A DNA stretch of 64,000 nucleotides from Kineosporia aurantiaca JCM 3230. GTDB taxonomy: Bacteria; Actinomycetota; Actinomycetes; Actinomycetales; Kineosporiaceae. The notes under the pieces were generated by a model, which saw nothing but the letters and a program-made list of their open reading frames with translations, was not told where the DNA came from and searched no databases. The DNA lies in assembly GCA_000719025.1 (NCBI GenBank), contig JODP01000013.1:124001-188000 (forward strand), given 5' to 3'. The translations under genes were made by a program, and so were the position numbers. Below are positions 1-9,604 of the stretch, piece after piece (position 1 is the stretch's first letter; each line of letters starts with the position of its first letter).

Positions 1-280
1 TGCCCGGCGACAGGTCGATGCCGAAGACATCCAGCCCGAGGCCGGCCAGGTACGGAGTGATCCGGCCCGGACCGCATCCAATGTCGGCAACCGGGGCAGA
101 ACCAGCTTCGGCACCTTCGTCCGCACCCGCCCGGACCAGGTCGGCGAAGAGAGCGAGCATGGCCCGGTCGGCCGGTTTCCCCGCCAGGTTGTCGCGCAGC
201 AGATCGGCGTAGTCAGCGGCTACGAGATCGTAGGTCTCCCGCACCGATCGCAGATCGGGATGCAGGTCGGCGGAGGTCAT
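1..280 (-). CDS. SAM-dependent methyltransferase, partial (runs off the window)
   Basis: Translating the complement from the ATG at 278-280 gives a protein with the class I methyltransferase motif I, DIGCGPGR, around residue 66, followed by a GIDLSPG stretch that would bind the SAM ribose. The first ~60 residues carry the usual helical lead (ETYDLVAADYADLL). A GAGGGAG Shine-Dalgarno lies 8 nt upstream, which fixes the start. The C-terminal half, with the substrate-specificity region, lies outside the window, so the substrate cannot be named. It reads away from the YchJ-like gene to its right on the same strand, with a gap of about 40 bp. Confidence 0.85.
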   Translation of the reverse strand, partial: MTSADLHPDLRSVRETYDLVAADYADLLRDNLAGKPADRAMLALFADLVRAGADEGAEAGSAPVADIGCGPGRITPYLAGLGLDVFGIDLSPG

Positions 281-320
281 GTCGGAACTCCCTCAGATCG
301 TCGGAGCAGCTGACCACAAT

Positions 321-716
321 CTAGGGGCGGGGTCCGACATAAACCCATCGTCCCTGTTCACGCTGGAAAACCGAGTCCTCCCGCTGAACTTCGCGCGCGC
401 CCTGGTGCCGGTACCAGGCCTCGAACTCCACGGTTCCCACGGTGTCGAACGGCCCACCACCGGTATGTCCGAGCACCACCAGCCGCTGCCACTCGATGTC
501 CTCGTCCAGCTCCAGGTCCTCCGGCCGGTTCTCCTCGGCCCAGGTCCGCAGCAGGTACTCCGTATCCCCGACCACGAAGGCCGAGTACCGGCTCCGCATC
601 AGCGCTTCCGCGGTCGGCGCGGCCTCACCGGCGTGGTAGCGCCCGCAACACGCCGGATACGGGTCGCCCCAGCCACAGGGGCAGCGGTCGCCCGCCTTGC
701 CGTTCAGCCCGCTCAT
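321..716 (-). CDS. YchJ/UPF0225 family protein with N-terminal SEC-C-like motif
   Basis: 131 aa. The N-terminus carries Cys12, Cys14, Cys23 and Cys24 followed by GRYHAG, the metal-binding SEC-C-type motif seen at the ends of SecA and in YchJ. The rest (RSRYSAFVVGDTEYLLRTW and a C-terminal FQREQGRWVYVGP) matches the NTF2-like YchJ core. Members are small cytoplasmic proteins of undefined biochemical role, and length is normal for actinobacterial copies. It is divergent from the oxidoreductase to its right, with about 135 bp between the starts. Family assignment is firm; function is unknown. Confidence 0.88.
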   Translation of the reverse strand: MSGLNGKAGDRCPCGWGDPYPACCGRYHAGEAAPTAEALMRSRYSAFVVGDTEYLLRTWAEENRPEDLELDEDIEWQRLVVLGHTGGGPFDTVGTVEFEAWYRHQGAREVQREDSVFQREQGRWVYVGPRP

Positions 717-851
717 CGCCGGGCCCGCTTGATCTCGTCCACGTTCAGGTTCACGGGCGCCATCCCATCACGCCGCGCGGCGACAGATTGCCTCGACCGG
801 CCAAGACTGTCGGTGGCCGCTGCTACCACTGTTCCTATGACGGAAGAGAGC

Positions 852-1682
852 ATGCGCTTCGGTTTCATCCTTCCCGGTGGCTCACCCCGGCAGCAGCTCG
901 ACCTGGCGGTCGTGGCCGAGCAGGCGGGATGGGATGGGATCTTCGTCTTCGAGACAGCGTACGGCGCCGACGCCTGGGGTCTGCTCAGCGCGATGGCCAC
1001 CGCCACGTCCCGCATCCGGCTGGGCACCATGCTCACGCCTCTCCCCTGGCGCCGCCCCTGGAAGGTGGCCTCGCAGGTGGCCACCCTCGACCAGCTCTCG
1101 AACGGCCGCGCCATCCTCGGCGTCGGGCTCGGCGCCATCGATCCGTCCCTGCCCACCGGCAGCGGCGACGTGATCGACCGCAAACAGCGCGCGGCCATGC
1201 TCGACGAGGGCATCGACTTGATCCGCGAGCTCTGGCGCGGCGGCACCACCTTCGCCGGCGAGCAGTACACCTACAACGGCGGCGTCGGCAGCGAAACTGT
1301 CACCGGCAGCCTCGCGCCCGTGCAGAACCCGATCCCGATCTGGGCCGTCGGCGCCTGGCCCCGCCACAAGTCGATGACCCGCATCCTCCGCATGGACGGC
1401 GTGATCCCGGAGTACCACCTCGGCGAGGGCCGCCAGCCCCAGCCAGACGACCTGCGCGAACTCATCGCCTGGCTGGCGGAGCGCGGCAAGACCGGACTCG
1501 ATGTGGTCCACGAGGGCGAGACCGCGGCCGGGGACAGGGCCGCGTCTATCGCTGCGGTAACCCCTTGGGCCGAGGCCGGCGCAACGTGGTGGCTGGAGTC
1601 GCGGTGGGGCGGTGACCAGCACGGTGTCGAGAAGCTGCGCGAGGTCAGGGAGCGGCTGGAAGCCGGGCCGCCGCGGGCGTAG
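852..1682 (+). CDS. LLM-class (luciferase-like) flavin/F420-dependent oxidoreductase
   Basis: 276 aa from the ATG at 852. The TIM-barrel luciferase-like fold shows as MRFGFILPGG, AEQAGWDGIFVFE, RIRLGTMLTPLPWRRPWKVA and NGRAILGVGLG. These are the conserved blocks of actinobacterial LLM monooxygenases/reductases that use FMN or coenzyme F420. The frame stays open far upstream, but homology begins here and a GGAAGAG-like ribosome site precedes this ATG. An in-frame ATG at 837 is the alternative. Substrate and cofactor cannot be read from the sequence. It is monocistronic, followed by a long repeat patch. Confidence 0.88.
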   Translation: MRFGFILPGGSPRQQLDLAVVAEQAGWDGIFVFETAYGADAWGLLSAMATATSRIRLGTMLTPLPWRRPWKVASQVATLDQLSNGRAILGVGLGAIDPSLPTGSGDVIDRKQRAAMLDEGIDLIRELWRGGTTFAGEQYTYNGGVGSETVTGSLAPVQNPIPIWAVGAWPRHKSMTRILRMDGVIPEYHLGEGRQPQPDDLRELIAWLAERGKTGLDVVHEGETAAGDRAASIAAVTPWAEAGATWWLESRWGGDQHGVEKLREVRERLEAGPPRA

Positions 1683-2483
1683 ACCGCGGCAGTCCAGGAA
1701 GAGTCCAGGAAGGAAGAACGAGGATCGACGGCTTCGACCCGTGCGCGATTCTGATTCGATGGACTGTGAGACCTCGGACTCGTGGGACCGCACGCGTCTT
1801 AGAGGCCGCATGCCGGGGAGGGTTTGGGGCGTCGGGCAAGCAGCCGCTGGGGCGCAGGGCTCAAGGGGTATGGGGGCTGCGGCGATCAAGGGGTCGCGGG
1901 CTCGTGGGGCCACAGATGCCGTGAGGTCAAGGGATCGTGGGGTCGTTGCGGCCATGGGGTCGCTGCGTTCGAAGAGTCGCTGCGATCAAGGGTCGTGGGG
2001 CCGCGGGTCGTGGGGCCGCGGGTCGTGGGGCCGCGGGTCGTGGGGCCGCGGGTCGTGGGGCCGCGGGTGGGCACCGTGAGTCGCAGAAGTCGAGCGGCCA
2101 CAAGTGGCAGGGGCCATGCCGCAGTTCGTGCCCCCACTGTCCTCGCAGGGTCGTCGGGTCGTGGGCTCGTGGGGCCACAGATGCCGTGAGGTCGCAAGAA
2201 TCGTGGGGGCGTTGCGGCCGTGGGGCAGCCGCGATCAAGGGCCGTAGGTCGTGGGGCCGCGGGTCGTGGGGCCGGGCGCCCGTGAGTCGCAGGAGTGGAG
2301 CGGCCATAAGTGGCAGGGGCCGTGCCGCAGTTCGTGCCCCCGCTGTCCTGGCAGGGTCGTCGGGTCGTCGGATGGTGGGGTCGTGGGGTCGGCAGGAATC
2401 GTGAGGTCGCGCGGTTGTGAAGGTCGCTCAGTCGCTGCGGTCACGCGGCCATGAAGGCCGCGGGGAGCATTGGAGGAGGTCGG
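1683..2483. repeat. Gene-free repeat patch: duplicated ~200-265-bp unit containing 15-bp tandem repeats
   Basis: No credible gene lies here. The open frames are repetitive R/G/S- or P/R/T-rich artefacts present in several frames on both strands. A unit running about 1898-2162 is repeated in tandem at 2163-2368. The landmarks CTCGTGGGGCCACAGATGCC (1901 and 2166) and GCCGCAGTTCGTGCCCCC occur in both, and the copies differ by about 10% substitutions. Inside the first copy a 15-bp unit, TCGTGGGGCCGCGGG, is perfectly repeated five times (1993-2067). The second copy has one full unit and a partial one (from 2249). That difference of about four units accounts for the length difference between copies (265 vs 206 bp). 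Confidence 0.9.
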
Positions 2484-2942
2484 ATGACGATGCGAGGTCC
2501 GTTCGTCGGCGTCAGCGCGGTGGTGATCCGGGACGGCGCTGTCCTCCTGGGGCGCCGCATCGGCGCGCACGGTCCCGGGACCTGGGCGTTTCCCGGAGGC
2601 AAGGTGGATCCGGGCGAGGATCCCGGTGCCACCGTGGCCCGCGAACTGTTTGAGGAGACCGGGCTGAAGGCTCAGCAGATCACCCCGATCGCTTGGACCA
2701 ACGACCTCTTTCCCGAGGACGCCCTGCACTACATCACCCTGCATCATCTGGTCGAGGTCGATGGTGAGCCGCAGGTGCGGGAACCGGAGAAGGCCGCCGA
2801 GTGGGTGTGGTGGACCGATCTCGAGCAGCTCCCGTCGCCCTTGTTCGGACCGGCGGCGGCGCTCTGGGCCACGGGCTGGAGACCACGGATTCAGGGGCCC
2901 GGGATCGGGGGCTGGGTCGGTGATCAAGATCGAGCTCGCTGA
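2484..2942 (+). CDS. Nudix hydrolase (MutT-like)
   Basis: 152 aa. The Nudix box is clear: GGKVDPGEDPGATVARELFEE followed by TGL fits GX5EX7REUXEEXGU, with the RELFEE glutamates as metal ligands. The preceding LGRRIGAHGPGTWAFPG is typical of MutT/NUDT15-like enzymes that hydrolyse (d)NTP derivatives. The start at 2484 is set by GGAGGAGG at 2472-2479. The C-terminal ~25 residues beyond WATGWRP look non-conserved and overlap the next gene by 23 nt, so the two are probably translationally coupled. Role is likely nucleotide-pool sanitation; the exact substrate is unknown. Confidence 0.9.
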   Translation: MTMRGPFVGVSAVVIRDGAVLLGRRIGAHGPGTWAFPGGKVDPGEDPGATVARELFEETGLKAQQITPIAWTNDLFPEDALHYITLHHLVEVDGEPQVREPEKAAEWVWWTDLEQLPSPLFGPAAALWATGWRPRIQGPGIGGWVGDQDRAR

Positions 2943-3372
2943 GTTGAGCGACCTCGCGCATGTCCTGCGCCTTCGCCATGACGGGTTCTCCGTCCACGCG
3001 CCGAGGGCCTACACCGCAAAGGAGGTGCAGAACCTTCTGGACGATGTCGACCCCGATGAGCTGAAAACGATGATCGAGCATCAGCAGCTCTTTGTGGCGA
3101 AGAAGGAAGGACGGGTCGTGGGCTGCGCGGGCTGGAAGGGCGCCAACCTTCGCCATGTCTACGTCGATCCGGCCGAGACTCGCCAAGGAATTGGGTCAAG
3201 GCTTGTCCGTCACGTGGAAGGCGATTTTCACGAGCGCACCGGGCGCTCTCGCATTAAGGCCGGGGTAGGTCTACAGGCTGAGAGCTTTTATCGGTCCATC
3301 GGTTACGACCTCGACGAGTACACCACGGCGTGGGATGGCAGTGGTTATCTCATCATGAGTCACGCGGTCTGA
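2920..3372 (+). CDS. GNAT family N-acetyltransferase
   Basis: 150 aa from GTG at 2920. It shows the GNAT core: LRHVYVDPAETRQGIGSRLVRHVE is motif A with the acetyl-CoA loop Q/RxxGxG/A (RQGIGS). FYRSIGYDLDEY near the C-terminus is motif B. The first ~70 residues carry the variable substrate side. The start lies inside the end of the Nudix gene (23-nt overlap), so it is probably the second gene of a two-gene operon. Substrate unknown. The upstream GTG is chosen because the frame's homology to the fold begins at IELAELSDLAHVLRLR. Confidence 0.85.
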   Translation: MIKIELAELSDLAHVLRLRHDGFSVHAPRAYTAKEVQNLLDDVDPDELKTMIEHQQLFVAKKEGRVVGCAGWKGANLRHVYVDPAETRQGIGSRLVRHVEGDFHERTGRSRIKAGVGLQAESFYRSIGYDLDEYTTAWDGSGYLIMSHAV

Positions 3373-3583
3373 CGGGGGCGGGGTTGGGCCTCGGCAAGGC
3401 GTCCACCGGCCAGAAGTCCGAAAGCGTTGGCGAAGGAGCCCACTTCGATGCTGACCACTTTCTTCACCAGCCCGAGCGGATGAGTCCGGTTGAAGTCGGA
3501 GCGATTTTCTGGACCAGGGCACCCGGTAATGCCAATCCGGGCATGAGGCCGAATCATCGAGACAAGGTTGGTAGAACGGTGGC

Positions 3584-4672
3584 ATGACGTCGGTAACCAG
3601 GGAGAACGTGCTCGGCTATCGGGCTCGGGCGCAGGGGCTGGATCGGTCGGGGGACGTGGGGGCGTTGCTGGGGGTCGGGATTCAGGACACACCGGCTGGG
3701 ACGGCTGCGACGGTTCTGGCCGCTCGAGGCGTCCATCAATTCCCGAAGGGCACTCGGATCGTCTGGTCGTGGCGGGGGGCGCCGCACGTCCACAACGAGG
3801 CCGATCTGAAGGCGTTGGCCACGGCGACGTGGCCGGTGGACGATGCCGACGCAACCCGACGGATCACGAACCCGCGGATTAAGGAGGGGGCCAAGCGGGG
3901 GTTGGGGGCGTTTGCGGCGGGGGCGGCGGCCTTGCGGGAGGCGGTGACCGAGAAGCTGCCCAAAGGTGAAGTGAGCCGCCGGGTCAGCGCGCTGGTGCCG
4001 GACGATCTGAACTTCGACTGCCCCACGTGCGCATCGCGGCATGTCAGCGGAGGGCTCTTCCAGCTGGTCGGGGTTCCGGCCGGGGTGGAGGTGCTTACGG
4101 AGGGGCGGTCTTCGTATCTGAAGCCGTTGCCGTCCTCGCTGAGGTTGAAGGAGCTACCCCAGAGCGGGAGTGGGCTGGACGAGATGGTGCTGCGCTACCT
4201 GCGGGTAAATGGTCCGGCGTCTACGGCTTCGCTCGCGGCTCACGCCGGAATGTCGGCGACGGCGCTGAAGGGGCATTTGCCGGGCGGGTTGGTTGAAGTA
4301 GGGACGCCGCTGGGTAAGGCCTGGATGGTGGAGGACAGAGTCGACGAGCTCCTGAGTGCTGAGAAGCCAGAGCTCGTTCGGCTGTTACCCGGCGGCGATC
4401 CGTGGCTGACCGCGCGGGATCGGGATCTGGTGATTCCGGACGGAGCTCACCACCGGGCCGTGTTCAAGGCGTTGAGCAATCCCGGCGTGGTGCTGGTGGA
4501 CGGCGACGTGATCGGCACCTGGCGGGCCAAGGTGGGGAAGGGGAAGGTGCTGGAGGTGGCGGTGACCGGGTTCGGCGTTCTGCCTCCGCGCCTGAAAAAG
4601 GCTCTTGAGCAGGAAGCTCAGGGGCTGGCGGCGTCGCGGCGGGCGGAGACGGCGGCTGTGAGTTTCGCCTAG
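3584..4672 (+). CDS. AlkZ-like winged-helix DNA glycosylase / HTH_42 family protein
   Basis: 362 aa. The layout matches the winged-helix DNA-binding (HTH_42, AlkZ/YcaQ) family: an N-terminal LGYRARAQGL and LGVGIQDTPAGTA block, a central winged-helix part (LRYLRVNGPASTASLAAHAGM), and a C-terminal GGDPWLTARDRDLVIP / NPGVVLVDGDVIGTWR block. Characterised members (Streptomyces AlkZ, E. coli YcaQ) unhook interstrand crosslinks, and AlkZ protects producers from azinomycin. I see no natural-product cluster here, so a general repair role is the better inference. The catalytic QxQ/QxD motif is represented only by VGIQD, so glycosylase activity is not certain. Confidence 0.75.
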   Translation: MTSVTRENVLGYRARAQGLDRSGDVGALLGVGIQDTPAGTAATVLAARGVHQFPKGTRIVWSWRGAPHVHNEADLKALATATWPVDDADATRRITNPRIKEGAKRGLGAFAAGAAALREAVTEKLPKGEVSRRVSALVPDDLNFDCPTCASRHVSGGLFQLVGVPAGVEVLTEGRSSYLKPLPSSLRLKELPQSGSGLDEMVLRYLRVNGPASTASLAAHAGMSATALKGHLPGGLVEVGTPLGKAWMVEDRVDELLSAEKPELVRLLPGGDPWLTARDRDLVIPDGAHHRAVFKALSNPGVVLVDGDVIGTWRAKVGKGKVLEVAVTGFGVLPPRLKKALEQEAQGLAASRRAETAAVSFA

Positions 4673-4818
4673 GTCAAAGATTTCTTGAGATCCCGGGAAC
4701 CGAACCGGCCGCTTCTGAGTCTGAATGAATACCCGGCGGTGGTGCGCGGGGGAGCACGCCGTATGTCAGGGTACGGTGGGAGCCGCTGCCACCGCCGTCG
4801 GGGCCAAAAGCTGTGGGG

Positions 4819-5766
4819 TCAGGCGCGGCTGGGCTCGTCCTCGGGCTTCGGCCACAGGCGGTGGAACGAGATGTCCGTGCCACCTTCCGGTGCCGCCACA
4901 CCCTCGGGAGCCGGCAGCACCTGCCGCAGCCACGTCCGCTGGCCCCACATCCGCCACTCTCGCGGGTAGCCCACCGAGACCTCCTCGAAGCGCACGCCGT
5001 CCAGCCAGGTACGCCGCGGGATGTGCAGGTGCCCGTAGACCACCACCGCCGCGCGGTAGCGCCGGTGCCAGTCGGCGCTGAGCGTGGTGCCGCACCACTG
5101 CGCGAACTGGGGGTAGCGCAGGATGTTGTTGGGGTGCTTCTCCACCGGCCAGTGGTTGATCAGCACGGTCTGCGTGTCCGGGGCCAGGGCGTCCAAGCGT
5201 CCGCGGGTGTACTCAATGCGGGCGCGGCACCAGTCCTCACGGGTGGGGTAGGGGTCGGGCTCGAGGAACCGCTCGTCGGAGCAGACCACGCCGGTGTCGT
5301 ACGCGACCTTGAGCGACTCTTCCTTCGTCGTGGTGCCGGGCGCGCGGAACGAGTAGTCGTACAGCAGGAACATCGGCGCGATGGTGAGCGGGCCGCCCTC
5401 GCCGGTCCAGACCGGGAACTCGTCCTCCGGGGTCACGACGCCCAGTTCGCGGCACAGTTCGACCAAACGCTCGTACCGCGCAACCCCGCGCAGCGTGACC
5501 GGGTCGCTCGGGTGCGTCCACAATTCATGGTTGCCGGGAACCCAGACCACCTTGGCGAAACGGCCGGCGAGCAGGCGCAACGCCCACTCGACGTCCTCGA
5601 CCTTCTCCGCGACGTCCCCGGCGACGATCAGCCAGTCGCCCTCGCTCTCCGGCTGCAGGGAAGCGGTGATCTCCCGGTTCTCCTGATAGCCGATGTGCAG
5701 GTCGCTGACGGCGAAAAGCTTCGCGCCGGCGGCGACGGACCCGGGCCCCTCTGGCGATACAGACAC
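4819..5766 (-). CDS. Calcineurin-like metallophosphoesterase
   Basis: 315 aa, GTG start. All the dinuclear-metal motifs are visible: DLHIG with Asp22 and His24, AGDV around residue 50, GNHE near 78, NHWP near 205, and GHLH around 245. The VYGHLHIPRRTWLDGVRFEEVSVGYPREW ending is typical of an actinobacterial subfamily often found next to 4'-phosphopantetheinyl transferases. No such transferase is present here. The natural substrate is unknown. It lies tail-to-tail with the AlkZ-like gene across a 146-bp spacer. Confidence 0.9.
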   Translation of the reverse strand: MSVSPEGPGSVAAGAKLFAVSDLHIGYQENREITASLQPESEGDWLIVAGDVAEKVEDVEWALRLLAGRFAKVVWVPGNHELWTHPSDPVTLRGVARYERLVELCRELGVVTPEDEFPVWTGEGGPLTIAPMFLLYDYSFRAPGTTTKEESLKVAYDTGVVCSDERFLEPDPYPTREDWCRARIEYTRGRLDALAPDTQTVLINHWPVEKHPNNILRYPQFAQWCGTTLSADWHRRYRAAVVVYGHLHIPRRTWLDGVRFEEVSVGYPREWRMWGQRTWLRQVLPAPEGVAAPEGGTDISFHRLWPKPEDEPSRA

Positions 5767-5799
5767 GCGGACACGTTACCTTCCGGGTGCCGAAACCGG

Positions 5800-6441
5800 T
5801 CAGGCCCGCGTAGTCAGCGGTCGATCGCTCATGCTCGGCACCCAGCCCTGCTCCAGGTACAGCACGTAGCTGGCCACCGCCGGGACCTCCACCCGCAGCC
5901 GGCCCGGCTCGAGCATCAGCTCCTCCGTGCCGAGCAGGGCGTGTGAGGACGGGTCGAAGATCAGGGTGAGCCGGCGCTTCGGGCCGAACGAGAACTCGAA
6001 GCCGTAGGCCAGCCCGGGGCGCCCCGCGCGATCCACCACCTCGCCGAGATTCTGCAGGTCAGGACGGGTAGTGAGGATCTGGAAGAAGGCCTCGGCGAGC
6101 GCCGGCGGGATGGCCTGGTTGTGCAGGCGCTGGACCGAGGCGATCAGCACCAGGGTCTCCGGCACGCCGCGACCGGCGGGCGGTGCGTCTTTCAGCAGAT
6201 AGGCGCGCAGCCCGGCCGGATCCGGCGGGAGCGCGGCGGCCCACTCCACGGTGCCGGTGTTCGAGTGATCCGCGGCGGGCAGGTCCGGCCGCTGCACCAG
6301 GATCCGGATCCGCCCGTCGGCCGCACTCCAGTGCTCGTTCTCCTCGACCTGGAGCGCGGCCACCCCCCGCCCGTTCTCAACGCTGACGTTGAGATGCCAT
6401 TCGCGGGTTCGGAGGTAGCTGATGCTCTGCTCAGGGGTCAC
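5800..6441 (-). pseudogene. Probable 5'-truncated remnant of a CU044_5270-type membrane-anchored protein
   Basis: The 213-codon frame resembles the C-terminal, extracytoplasmic part of actinobacterial CU044_5270-family proteins. Examples are PPALAEAFFQILTTRPDL, a VVDRAGRPGLAYGFEF strand pair, and LTLIFDPSSHALLGTEELML. Full-length members are usually 350 aa or more and begin with a cytoplasmic region and one membrane helix; both are absent. The only start is a GTG at 6441 with no ribosome site, and an in-frame TGA lies a few codons upstream. It sits 48 bp behind queE. The frame is intact, so a short expressed protein cannot be excluded. Confidence 0.55.
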
Positions 6442-6489
6442 GAGGAAGAATGCTAGGGGTCAGGTCCGACAGATGTGGGTACGTCCAGG

Positions 6490-7224
6490 TCAGGGCTGTG
6501 TACTTGTTAATGCACTCAGCCGGACCGAGAGGTTGAACCCGGCCTGCACGGCGGCCTCGGAAATCTCGTTGAGCCGGCTGATCGACAGGGCCGCGGTGGT
6601 CGCCTCGGGCACCACCCAGATCCGGTCGATCGGCAGCTCGTGCAGCTTCATGATCTGCACCACCGACTCGATGTCGCTGAGATCGCGCACGGCGAAGGAG
6701 AAGTCGATGTCGAAGTGCTCGGCCGCCTGGGCCCAGGCGATCAGCACCTCGCGGTTGATCCGGGCCCAGTTCGGGTCGCCCGAATGCGCGAGCTTCGGTG
6801 AGACGGTCACCCAGCTCACCCGGTGCAGCGTGGTCTCGGTGGGCGGGAACGTGCCGTTGGTCTCGACGCCGATCTCGTAGCCGCCGAGCAGCTCGAGGAA
6901 CTGCGGCCAGGCCGGGGCGTTCTGCTGCTGCAGGGGCTCGCCGCCACTGATCACGATCAGCGGGGTGTTGGCCGAGCGGGCTGTCTCGGCGATCTCCTCG
7001 ACCCGCCAGTACCCGACCTCCCGGGCCAGGTCGAAGCGCGAGGTGTCCCAGGTGAACGCGGAGTCGCACCAGGTGCAGGACAGATTGCAGCCGCCCATCT
7101 GGACGAGGACGCACCGGCGCCCGGCGGAGCGGCCCTGGGCGTGGACGGTCGGCCCGACGACGCCCGCCACCACGAGTGATGGACGTGACTTAGCCGCAGT
7201 CAGCTGATGGCTGGCGGTACTGAT
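6490..7224 (-). CDS. queE: 7-carboxy-7-deazaguanine synthase QueE (radical SAM)
   Basis: About 244 aa. The radical-SAM cluster motif is C-N-L-S-C-T-W-C (CX3CX2C, the QueE/AdoMet activase spacing), with the GGEPL SAM-binding block, ETNGTFPP and SPKLAHSGD downstream. QueE converts carboxytetrahydropterin to 7-carboxy-7-deazaguanine in the queuosine/7-deazaguanine pathway. No queC, queD or queF is nearby. The frame opens at three ATGs (7269) with no ribosome site. A perfect AGGAGG at 7231-7236 is spaced 6 nt before an ATC codon (7222-7224), which is where family homologues start. I annotate from that ATC as the likely, non-standard start. Confidence 0.85.
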   Translation of the reverse strand: MSTASHQLTAAKSRPSLVVAGVVGPTVHAQGRSAGRRCVLVQMGGCNLSCTWCDSAFTWDTSRFDLAREVGYWRVEEIAETARSANTPLIVISGGEPLQQQNAPAWPQFLELLGGYEIGVETNGTFPPTETTLHRVSWVTVSPKLAHSGDPNWARINREVLIAWAQAAEHFDIDFSFAVRDLSDIESVVQIMKLHELPIDRIWVVPEATTAALSISRLNEISEAAVQAGFNLSVRLSALTSTQP

Positions 7225-7230
7225 GGTGAC

Positions 7231-7236
7231 CCTCCT
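7231..7236 (-). promoter_or_regulatory. Shine-Dalgarno AGGAGG pointing at an ATC codon of queE
   Basis: A perfect AGGAGG lies on the minus strand, followed by GTCACC and then ATC. No ATG, GTG or TTG lies at a workable distance in any frame. Either translation of queE starts at ATC (rare but documented for AUU/AUC), or the start codon has mutated or been misread. Confidence 0.6.
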
Positions 7237-7269
7237 GTGACGATGCGGCCCTCCAACGGGCATCATCAC

Positions 7270-7605
7270 ACGTCTAAGCCCTAGTTAACCCTCGACTGCG
7301 AAAATTCCCTCGTCTGCCGAGCAGTGTCTTCCCAAATGCTCAGATCCGTTCAACCGTAGAAACTTTCATAGTTCTTCTCCGTGCCCGAACCGGCACTGAG
7401 GGTGATCGCATTACGTCTTCCGGAATTCCCTGCGGCGGCAGTTGAACGCATTCCCGGCGGCCGCCGGACGACCACGGAAAAGTTATCGCTCGTCACCCAA
7501 GGCTACCCAATGCATGACCGATATGCGAGGATCCACCCGGTCGCGACGAGCGTCCCCTGACTGCAATGAGGCAGCGCCGCCGTCGCGGCGACCGGAGGTG
7601 CTCCT
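7270..7605. promoter_or_regulatory. Divergent intergenic region between queE and the GH3 gene
   Basis: 336 bp of clearly lower GC than its surroundings, with AT-rich stretches such as AGAAACTTTCATAGTTCTTC near 7360. It separates two divergent genes and must hold both promoters. I could not fix convincing -35/-10 pairs, and no gene is visible in it. Confidence 0.5.
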
Positions 7606-9564
<1,959 letters not shown>

Positions 9565-9570
9565 CGTAGG

Positions 9571-9603
9571 GCCGCCAGGCCTCGGTTCTCGAGGCCTGGC
9601 GGC
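9571..9603. terminator. Bidirectional hairpin between convergent GH3 and luxR-type genes
   Basis: Perfect 14-bp stem GCCGCCAGGCCTCG / CGAGGCCTGGCGGC with a 5-nt loop, placed just after the GH3 stop and ending two bases before the regulator's stop codon. No long T tract follows, which is common for actinobacterial terminators. Confidence 0.8.
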
Positions 9604-9604
9604 T

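Noticed and set aside
1824..2404. Repetitive Arg/Gly/Ser or Pro/Arg/Thr proteins in the 2-kb repeat patch
   Set aside because: Several frames on both strands give equally repetitive peptides because the 15-bp repeat has no stops. There is no ribosome site and no normal codon bias.
3373..3583. Possible remnant on the minus strand (VKKVVSIEVGSFANAFGLLAGG)
   Set aside because: Short, no start or family match. The resemblance to a protein end is too weak to call.
3584..4672. AlkZ-like gene as part of an antibiotic self-resistance cluster
   Set aside because: No biosynthetic enzymes (PKS, NRPS, terpene synthase) lie nearby. General repair is the simpler reading.
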